From JBCDJG01 sp038748065 (GTDB lineage: Bacteria > Pseudomonadota > Gammaproteobacteria > Pseudomonadales > Halieaceae), in the NCBI GenBank assembly GCA_038748065.1, contig JBCDJG010000005.1, forward strand, positions 72,614 through 136,613: a stretch of DNA of 64,000 nt. Direction: 5' to 3'. This document shows positions 36,034-45,167 of this stretch, piece by piece. The notes beneath the pieces are model-generated. The model saw only the letters and a list, made by a program, of their open reading frames with translations. It made no database searches and had not been told where the DNA came from. A program made the position numbers and the translations under genes. Position 1 is the first letter of the stretch; each line of letters opens with the position of its first letter.

Positions 36034-38298
36034 GTGATATTTGACGAGACTTCGATTTCCTGCGCGCCGGGCAGACGTGCTTACTGCACGGTTCTGGAGC
36101 AGCAGGTGCGCTTGGAAGATAGCGACGATGTAACAAGACTTGTGGACGCGCCCCACGAATACGTGGCCGCGCTCAGCGCCCTGGCGAGCCAACATCAGAT
36201 TCGAAGGCCAAGCCTACCTGAGGATGCCAGGCTGAGCGTGGTGATGCGTTTTTGCCAGTTCTATGCGGACCTGATACTGGCTCTACAGCAGCGCGCCGGG
36301 CATCGCGTGAGCTTCATGGAAGTGATCCCGACACAGCGGGCGGGGCTTGCGCGCGTCGTTGTAGAGGTCGAAGAGCGTGACGTCGGACTACGGGCAATGC
36401 AACTTGCCCAGTCTCTGCTGGCGCAGTCGTGTCCGGGCCTGGGCATCGAGGCCGAAGTCAGCGCGGAGGGAGGGCTTGAGGCCAGGATCGTTGAGTTTTT
36501 ATCTTTCGCCGAAGCCCGAGTGCTGCCAGTTATGACCCAGGCCATGGTTGATGCCGCAGATCGCGCGGAGATTCCCTGGGCCAAGCTGGATCGTTTCCCC
36601 TTCGTCAGCCGCCCGGGTGATCGGCGAATCCGTCCGAACGGTGGCCTGCGGCTCGGGCACTGCCGTTATCAGGCGATTTTTGATGGCACCTTTTGTGTCA
36701 GCCCCCCCGGCTCGGCAGGCCAACTTGTTAATAACGGGCCAGAGGGTCTGGCCGTGATGCGGGGTTTGGGTCTTCCCGTCCCGCAAGGACAGCCACCGGA
36801 GCTGCCTCAGGGCGCAGTTTATGTTGCCGTGATCGGTAACCGTCAGCCGCTATTCGTTTTCGAAACCGGTGTCCGTGAGGCGACCGATATCAGCGAGCAA
36901 TGTCCCCCCCCGCTGGTTTCGTGGCTGGACCAGGTTGCCGCAGCGATCGACGCCGCGCTGATTATGGTGACCTTCATAAGCAGCGACATCGAGGCGGGCG
37001 GCGCCTGCTTTGTGGACCTTGATGTGGCGCCGCCGCTCGACGCCTTGCTGCCGGCGGAATCGCCCCTGCTGGCCTCGGCTGCAGACGCACTGGTCGCGTG
37101 GGCCTTCCCGCCGGGCGCACCCTGTCGAGTGCCGATCGTCGCCGTGACCGCCACCAATGGGAAGACGACCACAACCAATCTGTTGCACTGGATGTTGCGT
37201 CAGGCCGGCCTGCAGCCTGGGCTTGCGATCTCCGACGGCCTGTTTGATGGCCAGCGCCGGCTGCTTCAGGATGGCGACCAGTCAGGGGCTACGGGTCACC
37301 TGCACCAGATGGGCAACCCAGCCTATGACTCATTGGCGCTGGAAACGGCTCACGGCGGTATCGCGATGAGCGGCTTCGCCTTCGATTGGTGTGACGTGGC
37401 GATTTGTCTGAACGTCACTCGTGATCACATCCATCATCTGGGCATTGAAACCGTCGACGATATGGCGGCCCTTAAGCGGCTGCTACCGGCGAGGGCGCGT
37501 CACGGCGTGGTGATAAATGCCGACAACGCCATGTCTCTGCGCATGCTGCCTTTTCCGAATGCCGCAGAAACTTGTCTGGTTTCTACAGAGCGCGACGTGG
37601 ACTACCTGCGTCTTCTGCCTGGTGCCGGCAAGCTCTTTGCGCTGGTCGAGGATGCCGTGCTGGTCCTGTATGACAAGGCTGAGCGTATCCCCCTGTTGCC
37701 GGTGGCGCAACTTGCTATGGCACTCGGCGGCGGCGTGCATTACAACGTGTCCAATGCCCTGCACGCTGCGGCTGCGTGCTACCTCATGAAGCTGCCTGCC
37801 GATGTTATCGTTCGCGGCTTGGCTACGTTCAGACTCAACCCCGAACTCAACCCCGGACGTATGGTGCTCTTCGACGCGCTGCCATTTCAGGTCGTGGTCG
37901 ACTTTGCGCACAACCCCGACGGCCTGATCCAGTTGACAAAAGCGTTGCAAAGCCTGCCTGTCAGTGGTCGGCGCTATATCAATGTGTCTGCCGCCCATTA
38001 TCAGGATCACCAGACGCTCGATGAGATCGCGGGGGCGGTGGCAGGGCAGTTTGACGGGTATGTCTGTTTTGATTACGAGGGCGAGGCAATCAAAGGCAAG
38101 ACGGGGATCGGTGAACGCATGGTCCACTACCTGCAAGATCGTGGCGTACCGAGGTCGCAGATTGACACAGCAGCGACGGAGGTCGAGGCGGCGAGGGCTA
38201 TGCTGGAGCGGGCAAAGCCAGGGGACATGCTCGTTATCTTGCACGGCAAATCGGCGCGGCAGCAAATCATGGATATGGTCTCAGGCTGGCAGGCCTGA
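36034..38298 (+). CDS. Cyanophycin-synthetase-like ligase with reduced ATP-grasp region
   Basis: A 754-residue protein from GTG 36034. Residues 1-165 resemble the CphA N-terminal domain. Residues 166-345 start like the CphA ATP-grasp module (LPVMTQAMVDAADRAEIPW, GLRLGHCRYQAIF) and end like it, but the whole N plus ATP-grasp part is about 366 residues where CphA has about 490; I cannot find its usual ATP-binding core. The Mur-ligase domain is intact: P-loop ATNGKTTTTN (373-382), ALETAHGGIAMSGFAFDWCD, LNVTRDHIHHLG, NPGRM and DFAHNPDG. It may therefore add one amino acid with the Mur half only. No cyanophycinase is nearby. Confidence 0.75.
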   Translation: MIFDETSISCAPGRRAYCTVLEQQVRLEDSDDVTRLVDAPHEYVAALSALASQHQIRRPSLPEDARLSVVMRFCQFYADLILALQQRAGHRVSFMEVIPTQRAGLARVVVEVEERDVGLRAMQLAQSLLAQSCPGLGIEAEVSAEGGLEARIVEFLSFAEARVLPVMTQAMVDAADRAEIPWAKLDRFPFVSRPGDRRIRPNGGLRLGHCRYQAIFDGTFCVSPPGSAGQLVNNGPEGLAVMRGLGLPVPQGQPPELPQGAVYVAVIGNRQPLFVFETGVREATDISEQCPPPLVSWLDQVAAAIDAALIMVTFISSDIEAGGACFVDLDVAPPLDALLPAESPLLASAADALVAWAFPPGAPCRVPIVAVTATNGKTTTTNLLHWMLRQAGLQPGLAISDGLFDGQRRLLQDGDQSGATGHLHQMGNPAYDSLALETAHGGIAMSGFAFDWCDVAICLNVTRDHIHHLGIETVDDMAALKRLLPARARHGVVINADNAMSLRMLPFPNAAETCLVSTERDVDYLRLLPGAGKLFALVEDAVLVLYDKAERIPLLPVAQLAMALGGGVHYNVSNALHAAAACYLMKLPADVIVRGLATFRLNPELNPGRMVLFDALPFQVVVDFAHNPDGLIQLTKALQSLPVSGRRYINVSAAHYQDHQTLDEIAGAVAGQFDGYVCFDYEGEAIKGKTGIGERMVHYLQDRGVPRSQIDTAATEVEAARAMLERAKPGDMLVILHGKSARQQIMDMVSGWQA

Positions 38299-38318
38299 GC
38301 GTCTGAAGCAACTCACCG

Positions 38319-39626
38319 TCACAGAACCGTTGCTAACGCAAGGGTGCGCTCCACGCTCCAGTATATTGCAGCCAGCCCAGCGCCAATAACGATTGAGGCA
38401 CGGGCGACGCCTGCCCCCGCGGGCGTGACACGCACAAGCAGTGCGATCACGCCTGCGGCAAACGCGACTATCAGCACCTGGCCCAGCTCGATGCCGATGT
38501 TGAAGGCCAGCAGACTCTGCCAGATGTTTGGCGAGCTGATCTTGAGGATATTTTGCAGGACGAAGGAAAAACCAAGGCCGTGGATCAGGCCGATACCTGC
38601 CGTGATAAGGAACATACGATATTCGCCGTGCCCCTTCGCTGCTGGCCGCATTGCCACAGCCGCGGCATATACAATGGTGAGCGCAATGATCAGCTCGACG
38701 GTTGGAATGAACCAGGCGCCGACGGGCACAAAACCAAAAAAGCCCAGCGATAGCGTTACACTGTGGCCCAGAGTAAAGCCAGTCACCCGCCACAGCAGGC
38801 TGGCCACACCGGAAGCGCCGACGGCCAGGCAGAGCACAAACAGCACGTGATCGAGACCCTCCAGGATATGTCGGACGCCCTCCTTGATGAAGGTCCCGAA
38901 GCCGGCCACGGGCGAGCTAGAAACCTCGATAGGCTGTTTGAGCAGCCCGCTGGAGCGGAAGACAGCAAGGCCACCTGGACCGTTGTATAGCAGCACGTTG
39001 GCCGTTTGTTCCTGGTCGGGCAGCCCAGGATCCAGGTTCGCGCCAAGACTATAGCGGCTCACGCTGCTGCCGGTTTTTAGCAGCAGTTGCGTATCTACCA
39101 CTGCGTCACCCACGTAAACCAGACCATCTGGCCAGGCTTGCGGAGCCTCGAACACCGCCTGCGCCTCATCCAGTGTCGCGAACCCGGGCTCGTGGTCGAG
39201 TGCGTGGACACGAACTGCCACGACCTGCATTTCGCTCTCGCTGTCCTGTATGTCAATGGTCAGGCCCTCTGCGACGCGTCGTCCGATGCCAAGGGGGTCG
39301 GACGCTAACTGCTCAAAATCTACATAGTGGACCAGTCGTTCGCCTTCCATCGCATTGCGAGTAAAAGGTGCAGGTGCTGGCAGACCGTCGGGCCCCGCGG
39401 CCCCGGTGAGATCGGCGACGAGGTAGGGCATGGGCAGGCGCACCAGAATGGAAAGCCCCTCAGCGTGATGTTCCACATGAAAAATGCGCACATTCAGGTT
39501 GAGCTCAAAGTGCGCGAAGGTTGTCGCCGACAGGGCGTACAGGAGCAGGGCGAGTGTTACCCGCCTCGAGAGGAGCAGCCAGGTGCTCGACTCACAGACG
39601 AGAGCGGCCAGTATCCAGCACCGCAT
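38319..39626 (-). CDS. HupE/UreJ-family membrane protein
   Basis: A 435-residue protein. A signal or first TM segment (VTLALLLYALSATTFA) precedes a periplasmic domain of about 210 residues. Six or so TM helices follow, with conserved His-containing motifs GLDHVLFVLCLAVG, FTLGHSVTLSLGFF, GLIHGLGFSFVL and FNIGIELGQ, typical of HupE/UreJ_2 proteins, some of which carry nickel or cobalt. No urease or hydrogenase gene is in the window, so the metal is unknown. The start is ATG 39626, with no clear Shine-Dalgarno. Confidence 0.82.
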   Translation of the reverse strand: MRCWILAALVCESSTWLLLSRRVTLALLLYALSATTFAHFELNLNVRIFHVEHHAEGLSILVRLPMPYLVADLTGAAGPDGLPAPAPFTRNAMEGERLVHYVDFEQLASDPLGIGRRVAEGLTIDIQDSESEMQVVAVRVHALDHEPGFATLDEAQAVFEAPQAWPDGLVYVGDAVVDTQLLLKTGSSVSRYSLGANLDPGLPDQEQTANVLLYNGPGGLAVFRSSGLLKQPIEVSSSPVAGFGTFIKEGVRHILEGLDHVLFVLCLAVGASGVASLLWRVTGFTLGHSVTLSLGFFGFVPVGAWFIPTVELIIALTIVYAAAVAMRPAAKGHGEYRMFLITAGIGLIHGLGFSFVLQNILKISSPNIWQSLLAFNIGIELGQVLIVAFAAGVIALLVRVTPAGAGVARASIVIGAGLAAIYWSVERTLALATVL

Positions 39627-39639
39627 GTAAAACGGAAAG

Positions 39640-39837
39640 TTAGTGAATGATGCGGTCTGAGGGAATATCGGCGGGCTGGTCGCGCTGCTGCTTGGCCTCG
39701 GCGGCGGCCTGCTGTTCCTGCAAATGGTGCCGCAGGCGGCCTACCACGCTGGTCATCACGTCGATGGTCTGACTGATCTGGTCCAGCGCCATGAGAATAG
39801 TCTCGTTATCGTTGCGGGGTTTGTCACTGTTATCCAT
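39640..39837 (-). CDS. Small coiled-coil protein, unknown
   Basis: A 65-residue, charged, soluble protein (ETILMALDQISQTIDVMTSV, then LRHHLQEQQAAAEAKQQ) predicted to be helical. GGAGG lies 8 nt before ATG 39837, which supports this start over ATG 39861. It ends 13 nt before the HupE-like gene start on the same strand and may be co-transcribed. No family was recognised. Confidence 0.6.
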   Translation of the reverse strand: MDNSDKPRNDNETILMALDQISQTIDVMTSVVGRLRHHLQEQQAAAEAKQQRDQPADIPSDRIIH

Positions 39838-39968
39838 TGAAGCGTCCTCCCTGGGAGTCACTTACCGCGTGGCGTCGTTGGTGCCCGCCAGCTGCCCGAT
39901 ACCACGGGGCAGCCGGAGGTCTTGTTTGCAGGCCGTCAACCGAGCTGATTAGCGGCACTGGTTATCAC

Positions 39969-41285
39969 TCAGTCCCAGCTCAGGGCGCCGCCCGTTTGGT
40001 ACTCAATAACCCGCGTTTCGAAGAAATTCTTCTCCTTGCGCAAATCCATGATTTCGCTCATCCATGGGAAGGGGTTCTGCACGCCCGGGTACTGCTCTGG
40101 CAGGCCGAGCTGGCTCAAGCGCCGGTTAGCGATGAACTGCAGGTATTCTTCCATCATGGCCGCGTTCATACCGAGTACGCCGCGAGGCATGGTGTCTCTA
40201 GCGTATTCAATCTCGAGCTGGGTGCCTTCAAGGATCATCTGGATAACCTCAGACTGGAAGTCTTCGGTCCAGAGCTGCGGATTTTCCAGCTTGATCTGAT
40301 TGATCACATCGATACCGAAGTTCAGGTGCATGGACTCGTCGCGCAGGATGTATTGGAACTGCTCTGCGACGCCGGTCATCTTGTTGCGGCGGCCCATCGA
40401 CAGAATCTGGGTGAAGCCGCAGTAGAAGAAGATGCCTTCCGTCACGGCATAGAAGCCGATCAGGTTGCGCAACAGCTCCTGATCGGATTCCAGCGTGCCC
40501 GTCTTAAAGTTGGGGTCCGACAGGCTCTGGGTTTTACCCAGGCTCCAGGCGGCCTTGGCAGCAACCGAAGGTACCTCGCGGTACATGTTGAAGACTTCGC
40601 CTTCATCCATGCCCAGCGACTCGATGCAGTACTGGTAGGCGTGGGTGTGTATCGCCTCCTCAAAGGCCTGGCGCAGCAGGTACTGACGGCATTCCGGGTT
40701 AGTGATCAATCGGTAGATCGCCAGTACCAGATTGTTGGCCACCAGTGAGTCGGCGGTGGAGAAGTAGCCCAGGGAGCGCATCACAATACGGCGCTCGTCT
40801 TCGGACAGGCCATCGGCGCTTTTCCAGGTCGCCACGTCGGCCGTCATGTTGATTTCCTGCGGCATCCAGTGGTTGGCGCAGCCGTCAATGTACTTCTGCC
40901 AGGCCCAGTCATACTTGAAGGGCACCAGCTGGTTGAGGTCTGCCCGGCAGTTGATCATGGCCTTTTCGTCGACGGAAACCCGGGCCGCACCCATCTCGAG
41001 CTCCTCCAGGCCCGGCGCCACGTCGATATTTTCTACGGCGCGGGCGGCCGCTGCGACATGGTTTGCCGCCTGCGCGTCCACCGCAGTCTCCGCTGGCGCT
41101 GAGGCAGTAGCTTCCTCAGCGACCGACGCACTCGCCGCGACCGAAGGTTCTGGTGCTGCAGGCTCTGCGGGTGCAGGTGGCGGTGGCGAATCGACCTCCG
41201 CCGAAGCCGCTGCCGCTATGGCAGCGTTATTGACCGCCGCAGCGCCAACCGTGTCTTCCTTGTTGTAGTCATCCCAGTTCAACAT
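39969..41285 (-). CDS. nrdB: Ribonucleoside-diphosphate reductase subunit beta, class Ia
   Basis: A 438-residue R2 subunit that houses the diiron-tyrosyl radical cofactor. The core has DSLVANNLVLAIYRLI and the ligand/radical segment EEAIHTHAYQYCIESLG, followed by ILRDESMHLNFG with the second ExxH. After a conserved opening MLNWDDYNKEDTVG, residues 15-85 form an Ala/Pro/Glu-rich low-complexity insertion before the enzyme core starts at about residue 100. It is 142 nt downstream of nrdA. Confidence 0.95.
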   Translation of the reverse strand: MLNWDDYNKEDTVGAAAVNNAAIAAAASAEVDSPPPPAPAEPAAPEPSVAASASVAEEATASAPAETAVDAQAANHVAAAARAVENIDVAPGLEELEMGAARVSVDEKAMINCRADLNQLVPFKYDWAWQKYIDGCANHWMPQEINMTADVATWKSADGLSEDERRIVMRSLGYFSTADSLVANNLVLAIYRLITNPECRQYLLRQAFEEAIHTHAYQYCIESLGMDEGEVFNMYREVPSVAAKAAWSLGKTQSLSDPNFKTGTLESDQELLRNLIGFYAVTEGIFFYCGFTQILSMGRRNKMTGVAEQFQYILRDESMHLNFGIDVINQIKLENPQLWTEDFQSEVIQMILEGTQLEIEYARDTMPRGVLGMNAAMMEEYLQFIANRRLSQLGLPEQYPGVQNPFPWMSEIMDLRKEKNFFETRVIEYQTGGALSWD

Positions 41286-41427
41286 CTTCCTAGTCCCCTG
41301 GCTTTCCGCCGTTGTAGAGCGCCGGTCTGAGAGAGTGGTATAACGCTCACCACCCGACGCTTTTAATGCCTTCCTCTAGTTTCTGCCCCAGGCCTGTAGC
41401 CTCTGCTCAATACCTAACTCTGCACCG

Positions 41428-44310
41428 CTACTGGCAAGCCTCACAATCCGGATCATCCAGCGAGCAGGCCTGCGGTACGGGTGCTGGCTCGGCAGGTGCC
41501 GACTCCGCAGACACCGCGTTCAATGCGCCGGTATCAATCGTGGATTTCTCCGTACCGGTCGCTGCCAGCGAGCGCAGGTAATAGGTGGTTTTCAGACCGG
41601 AATACCACGCCATGCGATAGGTTATATCGAGCTTCTTGCCACTGGCATTGTTGATGTACAGGTTTAGCGACTGCGCCTGGTCTATCCACTTCTGACGTCG
41701 ACTTGCTGCATCTACCAGCCAGCGCGGCTCTACCTCGAAGGCCGTCGCATAAACGGCCTTAAGGTCAGCCGGTATGCGGTCGATAGCCTGCACACTGCCG
41801 TCGTAGTATTTGAGATCGTTGACCATGACGCCATCCCACAGCCCGCGCGCCTTCAGATCACCGACCAGGTAGGGATTGACGACGGTGAATTCACCGGACA
41901 GGTTCGATTTCACATAGAGGTTCTGGTAGGTGGGCTCTATGGACTGCGATACGCCGGTGATATTGGCAATGGTCGCCGTGGGCGCAATCGCCATCACGTT
42001 GGAGTTGCGCATGCCCTGGCTGTTCACCTTGTCGCGCAGGCTTGGCCAATCCAATGTCTGATCAGAATTGACCTGGATATAGTCGGCGCCGCGCTCTTCT
42101 ACGAGTTCTGACAGGGAATCAATCGGGAAGATGCCCTGGCTCCACAGAGAGCCCTCATAGCTGGAATAGCGGCCGCGCTCTGCTGCAAGGTCGGAGGACG
42201 CGTCGATGGCGAAGTAGCTGATTGCCTCCATGGAGCGATCGGCGAAATCCACAGCATCGCTGGAACCGTAAGCGATATGCTGTTTGTACAGTGCATCCTG
42301 AAAGCCCATCAGGCCAAGACCCACGGGACGGTGCAGCATATTGGAGTTTTCCGCCTGGGGCACTGAGTAGTAGTTAATGTCGATGACGTTATCCAACATA
42401 CGTACCGCCGTGCGCACGGTCTTTTGTAGCTTCGCCGTATCAAGCTTGCCGTCCACAATGTGCTGAGGCAGGTTCACGGAGCCCAGGTTGCAAACCGCGA
42501 TCTCGTCCTTGTTGGTGTTAAGGGTGATCTCGGTGCATAAGTTCGAGGAGTGCACGACACCCACGTGCCGCTGCGGCGAACGCAGATTGCAGGGATCTTT
42601 GAAGGTCATCCACGGATGGCCTGTTTCAAACAGCATGCCCAGCATCTTGCGCCAGAGCGTTTCCGCCGGTACGCGCTTGAACAGCTTCATCTCGCCGCTG
42701 CGGGTCATGTCTTCATACTGTTCATAGCGGGCTTCGAATGCCTTGCCGTAGAGGTCGTGCAGATCAGGTACGTCGTTCGGTGAGAACAGAGTCCACTCCT
42801 GGTTGTCGAACACCCGCTTCATGAACAGGTCGGGTATCCAGTTCGCAGTGTTCATATCGTGGGTGCGACGGCGGTCGTCACCGGTGTTCTTGCGAAGTTC
42901 TACGAATTCTTCGATGTCGAGGTGCCATGTCTCGAGGTAGGAACATACCGCGCCCTTGCGTTTGCCACCCTGATTCACGGCTACGGCGGTATCGTTAACG
43001 ACCTTGAGGAAGGGCACAACGCCCTGGCTCTTGCCGTTTGTGCCTTTGATGTAGGAGCCAAGTGCGCGCACCGGGGTCCAGTCATTGCCAAGGCCGCCTG
43101 CAAACTTCGACAGCATGGCGTTATCCTGGATAGCGCCGTAAATGCCGTGCAAGTCATCTGGCACCGTGGTGAGGTAGCAGGAGGACAGCTGCGGCCGCAG
43201 GGTGCCGGCATTGAACAGAGTCGGCGTTGAGCTCATGTAGTCGAATGACGACAGCAGCTCATAGAACTCGATGGCGCGAGCGTTACGGTCTACCTCACGA
43301 TGCGCAAGGCCCATAGCCACGCGCATGAAGAAGATTTGGGGCAGTTCAAAACGCACTTCATTGCTGTGAATGAAATAGCGGTCATACAGGGTTTGCAGTC
43401 CGAGGTAGGTGAACTGGAGATCACGCTCTGGTAACAGCGCCTGGCCCAGCTGCGCCAGATCATAATCCAGCAAATCCGGTGACAGCAGTTCCAGCTCCAC
43501 ACCGCGGTTGATGTAGGCGGGTAGGGCCTTGGCATACAAGGTCGTCATATCGGCCTGGGTGGCGCTGTCAGTGACATTCATAAAGCCGAGTGCTTCGGCT
43601 CGCAAGTTATCCAGCAGCAGGCGAGCTGAGGCGTAGGTGTAGTTGGGTTCCTGTTCGATCAGCGTCCGCGCGGTGATCACCAGAGAGGTAGACAGCTCTT
43701 CTGCGCTGACGCCGTCGTACAGGTTCTTCAGTGCCTCGTCGATGATGCGGCTCTCACTGACATCATCCAGTTCGGCGCAGGCTTCGGCGACGATAGTGTG
43801 AAGCCGGTCAACGTTCAGGGGCACCCGGCTCCCATCGGGCTGTACTACGTTGATACCCACCGCTGCTTCCTGGGCGGCAGGTGACAGGGCGTCGCGCGCA
43901 GCGCGCTTGCGGGCCTGCTCTTCGCGGTAGATGACGTAATCGCGGGCTATTTTGTGCTCGCCCGCGCGCATCAGGGAGAGCTCAACCTGATCCTGGATAT
44001 CTTCTATATGGATAGTGCCGCCAGAGGGCATCCGCCGCTTGAAGGTGGCTGTAACCTGTTCCGTCAGTTTGGCGACCGTTTCATGAATCCGGCTCGACGC
44101 TGCCGCGGTGCCACCTTCCACGGCCAGGAAAGCTTTCGTGATGGCGACAGAAATTTTACTTTCCTCGAATGACACCACCGTTCCATTGCGCTTGATGACC
44201 CGCAATTGACCGGGTGCGGTCGCGGCTATACCAGCGCTGACGGGCGATTCAGCCTGCGCAGGGGAAGGGGCTTCGGTGGAGGCTCCAGTGGGATTGGTCT
44301 CTGTTTGCAT
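41428..44310 (-). CDS. nrdA: Ribonucleoside-diphosphate reductase subunit alpha, class Ia
   Basis: A 960-residue catalytic subunit, longer than the ~760 of E. coli because the N-terminus holds two ATP-cone-like modules: LRVIKRNGTVVSFEESKI (about residues 33-125) and INVVQPDGSRVPLNVDRL (about 150-235), as in Pseudomonas. The barrel follows, with LSSCYLTTVPDDL, NLCTEITLNT and PTATIANITGVSQSIEP. The C-terminal redox pair is in CSLDDPDCEACQ. GGAG lies 5 nt before ATG 44310. Expression is probably under NrdR through two boxes far upstream. Confidence 0.96.
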   Translation of the reverse strand: MQTETNPTGASTEAPSPAQAESPVSAGIAATAPGQLRVIKRNGTVVSFEESKISVAITKAFLAVEGGTAAASSRIHETVAKLTEQVTATFKRRMPSGGTIHIEDIQDQVELSLMRAGEHKIARDYVIYREEQARKRAARDALSPAAQEAAVGINVVQPDGSRVPLNVDRLHTIVAEACAELDDVSESRIIDEALKNLYDGVSAEELSTSLVITARTLIEQEPNYTYASARLLLDNLRAEALGFMNVTDSATQADMTTLYAKALPAYINRGVELELLSPDLLDYDLAQLGQALLPERDLQFTYLGLQTLYDRYFIHSNEVRFELPQIFFMRVAMGLAHREVDRNARAIEFYELLSSFDYMSSTPTLFNAGTLRPQLSSCYLTTVPDDLHGIYGAIQDNAMLSKFAGGLGNDWTPVRALGSYIKGTNGKSQGVVPFLKVVNDTAVAVNQGGKRKGAVCSYLETWHLDIEEFVELRKNTGDDRRRTHDMNTANWIPDLFMKRVFDNQEWTLFSPNDVPDLHDLYGKAFEARYEQYEDMTRSGEMKLFKRVPAETLWRKMLGMLFETGHPWMTFKDPCNLRSPQRHVGVVHSSNLCTEITLNTNKDEIAVCNLGSVNLPQHIVDGKLDTAKLQKTVRTAVRMLDNVIDINYYSVPQAENSNMLHRPVGLGLMGFQDALYKQHIAYGSSDAVDFADRSMEAISYFAIDASSDLAAERGRYSSYEGSLWSQGIFPIDSLSELVEERGADYIQVNSDQTLDWPSLRDKVNSQGMRNSNVMAIAPTATIANITGVSQSIEPTYQNLYVKSNLSGEFTVVNPYLVGDLKARGLWDGVMVNDLKYYDGSVQAIDRIPADLKAVYATAFEVEPRWLVDAASRRQKWIDQAQSLNLYINNASGKKLDITYRMAWYSGLKTTYYLRSLAATGTEKSTIDTGALNAVSAESAPAEPAPVPQACSLDDPDCEACQ

Positions 44311-44952
44311 GTCTACTCCGAGGTGATGGCCCGTGGCCTTATTGTTGTTGGGTTACCGCTACAACGTCCTAGTGTGTGTCAACTGCGAGACGCTGGGGGT
44401 ATTGGCTCCAAGCGCCTGGCAATAACCGGGGCAAGATCGGGATGGGTGTTGTACCCAGCAGCGCGAATCCTAAACGTTGTGGCTATCGTATTGCTTTTGC
44501 GAATACGTCGCCGACGCTGGATCTCTGTAGAGTCTGCGATCAGGTCGGCTGTCAGACTGGCCCTGTCGTTAACTCTTTGAGAAACAGCGACTCTGTAGGC
44601 TCGCAACCTTAGGGTCGCAACTGTCTCTTCCCTGGTGTTCCCCGGCCTGTTGCACCCGAGCCGAGTAAGACCTCGACTGATCATGGTTGCCCAATGGTCT
44701 AAAAAGCGTCCACTTGGCTGCAACAAACTCCTTGCTTCATCCTTCACCACGCGCTTCCCGGGGTCTTGCTTTGTCACGATGACCGGCTCCTGGCTGTTGA
44801 CCACTTATCTGGTGAACCATGGCCACTCGACGTTACTCATGGTGCCCTGCATGGTCTTCAGCATGGTCCTCTGCTTTGGTGCGCACTCTTCAGGTGCATG
44901 TGCGTACTTACGTACTACTGAGGGCCTGCATCGTTCGCTTTCTGCACGGGAG

Positions 44953-44968
44953 CCCCTATATATTGGGG
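44953..44968. promoter_or_regulatory. NrdR-like box 1
   Basis: CCCCTATATATTGGGG, a perfect 16-bp palindrome apart from its centre, matches the NrdR core CwAtATaTwG at all ten positions. A second box starts 32 bp away, about three helical turns, as is usual for paired NrdR sites. Confidence 0.7.
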
Positions 44969-44984
44969 TTGGCAGGTGGCTTGA

Positions 44985-45000
44985 CTACAAGATAATGCGC
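44985..45000. promoter_or_regulatory. NrdR-like box 2
   Basis: CTACAAGATAATGCGC, whose core CAAGATAATG matches the NrdR consensus at eight of ten positions. It starts 32 bp from box 1. The phasing supports a true pair even though this half is weaker. Confidence 0.55.
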
Positions 45001-45039
45001 TGCTTACGAATATGCAAGGGTACGAGCACTGGATTATGC

Positions 45040-45048
45040 TGTGGAAAA
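45040..45048. promoter_or_regulatory. DnaA-box-like sequence
   Basis: TGTGGAAAA differs by one base from the reverse of TTATCCACA. E. coli nrdAB is also controlled by DnaA boxes. A single site is weak evidence. Confidence 0.3.
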
Positions 45049-45167
45049 CTTGTGCGTATGCGGGACAGTCTGCGCCCACTAACCGCACAGCGCAGATAGA
45101 CCTTGGCCGGGGCGGTTTTAAGGACTGGCGTTCGACTGTTTTCTTCTAAAAACCGCAGAAAATATAG

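Larger units (their letters stand above)
44311..45167. other. 857-nt gene-free region upstream of nrdA
   Basis: No convincing coding frame was found on either strand; the open frames here lack family resemblance, ribosome sites and the codon pattern of neighbours. It holds two NrdR-like boxes (44953-45000) and a DnaA-like box (45040-45048), all over 640 nt from the nrdA start. The 44311-44952 part is therefore likely a long nrdA leader or an unrecognised RNA. Confidence 0.55.

Noticed and set aside
44379..45099. Open frames on both strands in the nrdA upstream region (44379-44804 minus, 44635-45099 plus)
   Set aside because: No family resemblance, no ribosome site, and composition unlike the neighbouring genes; they overlap regulatory sites.
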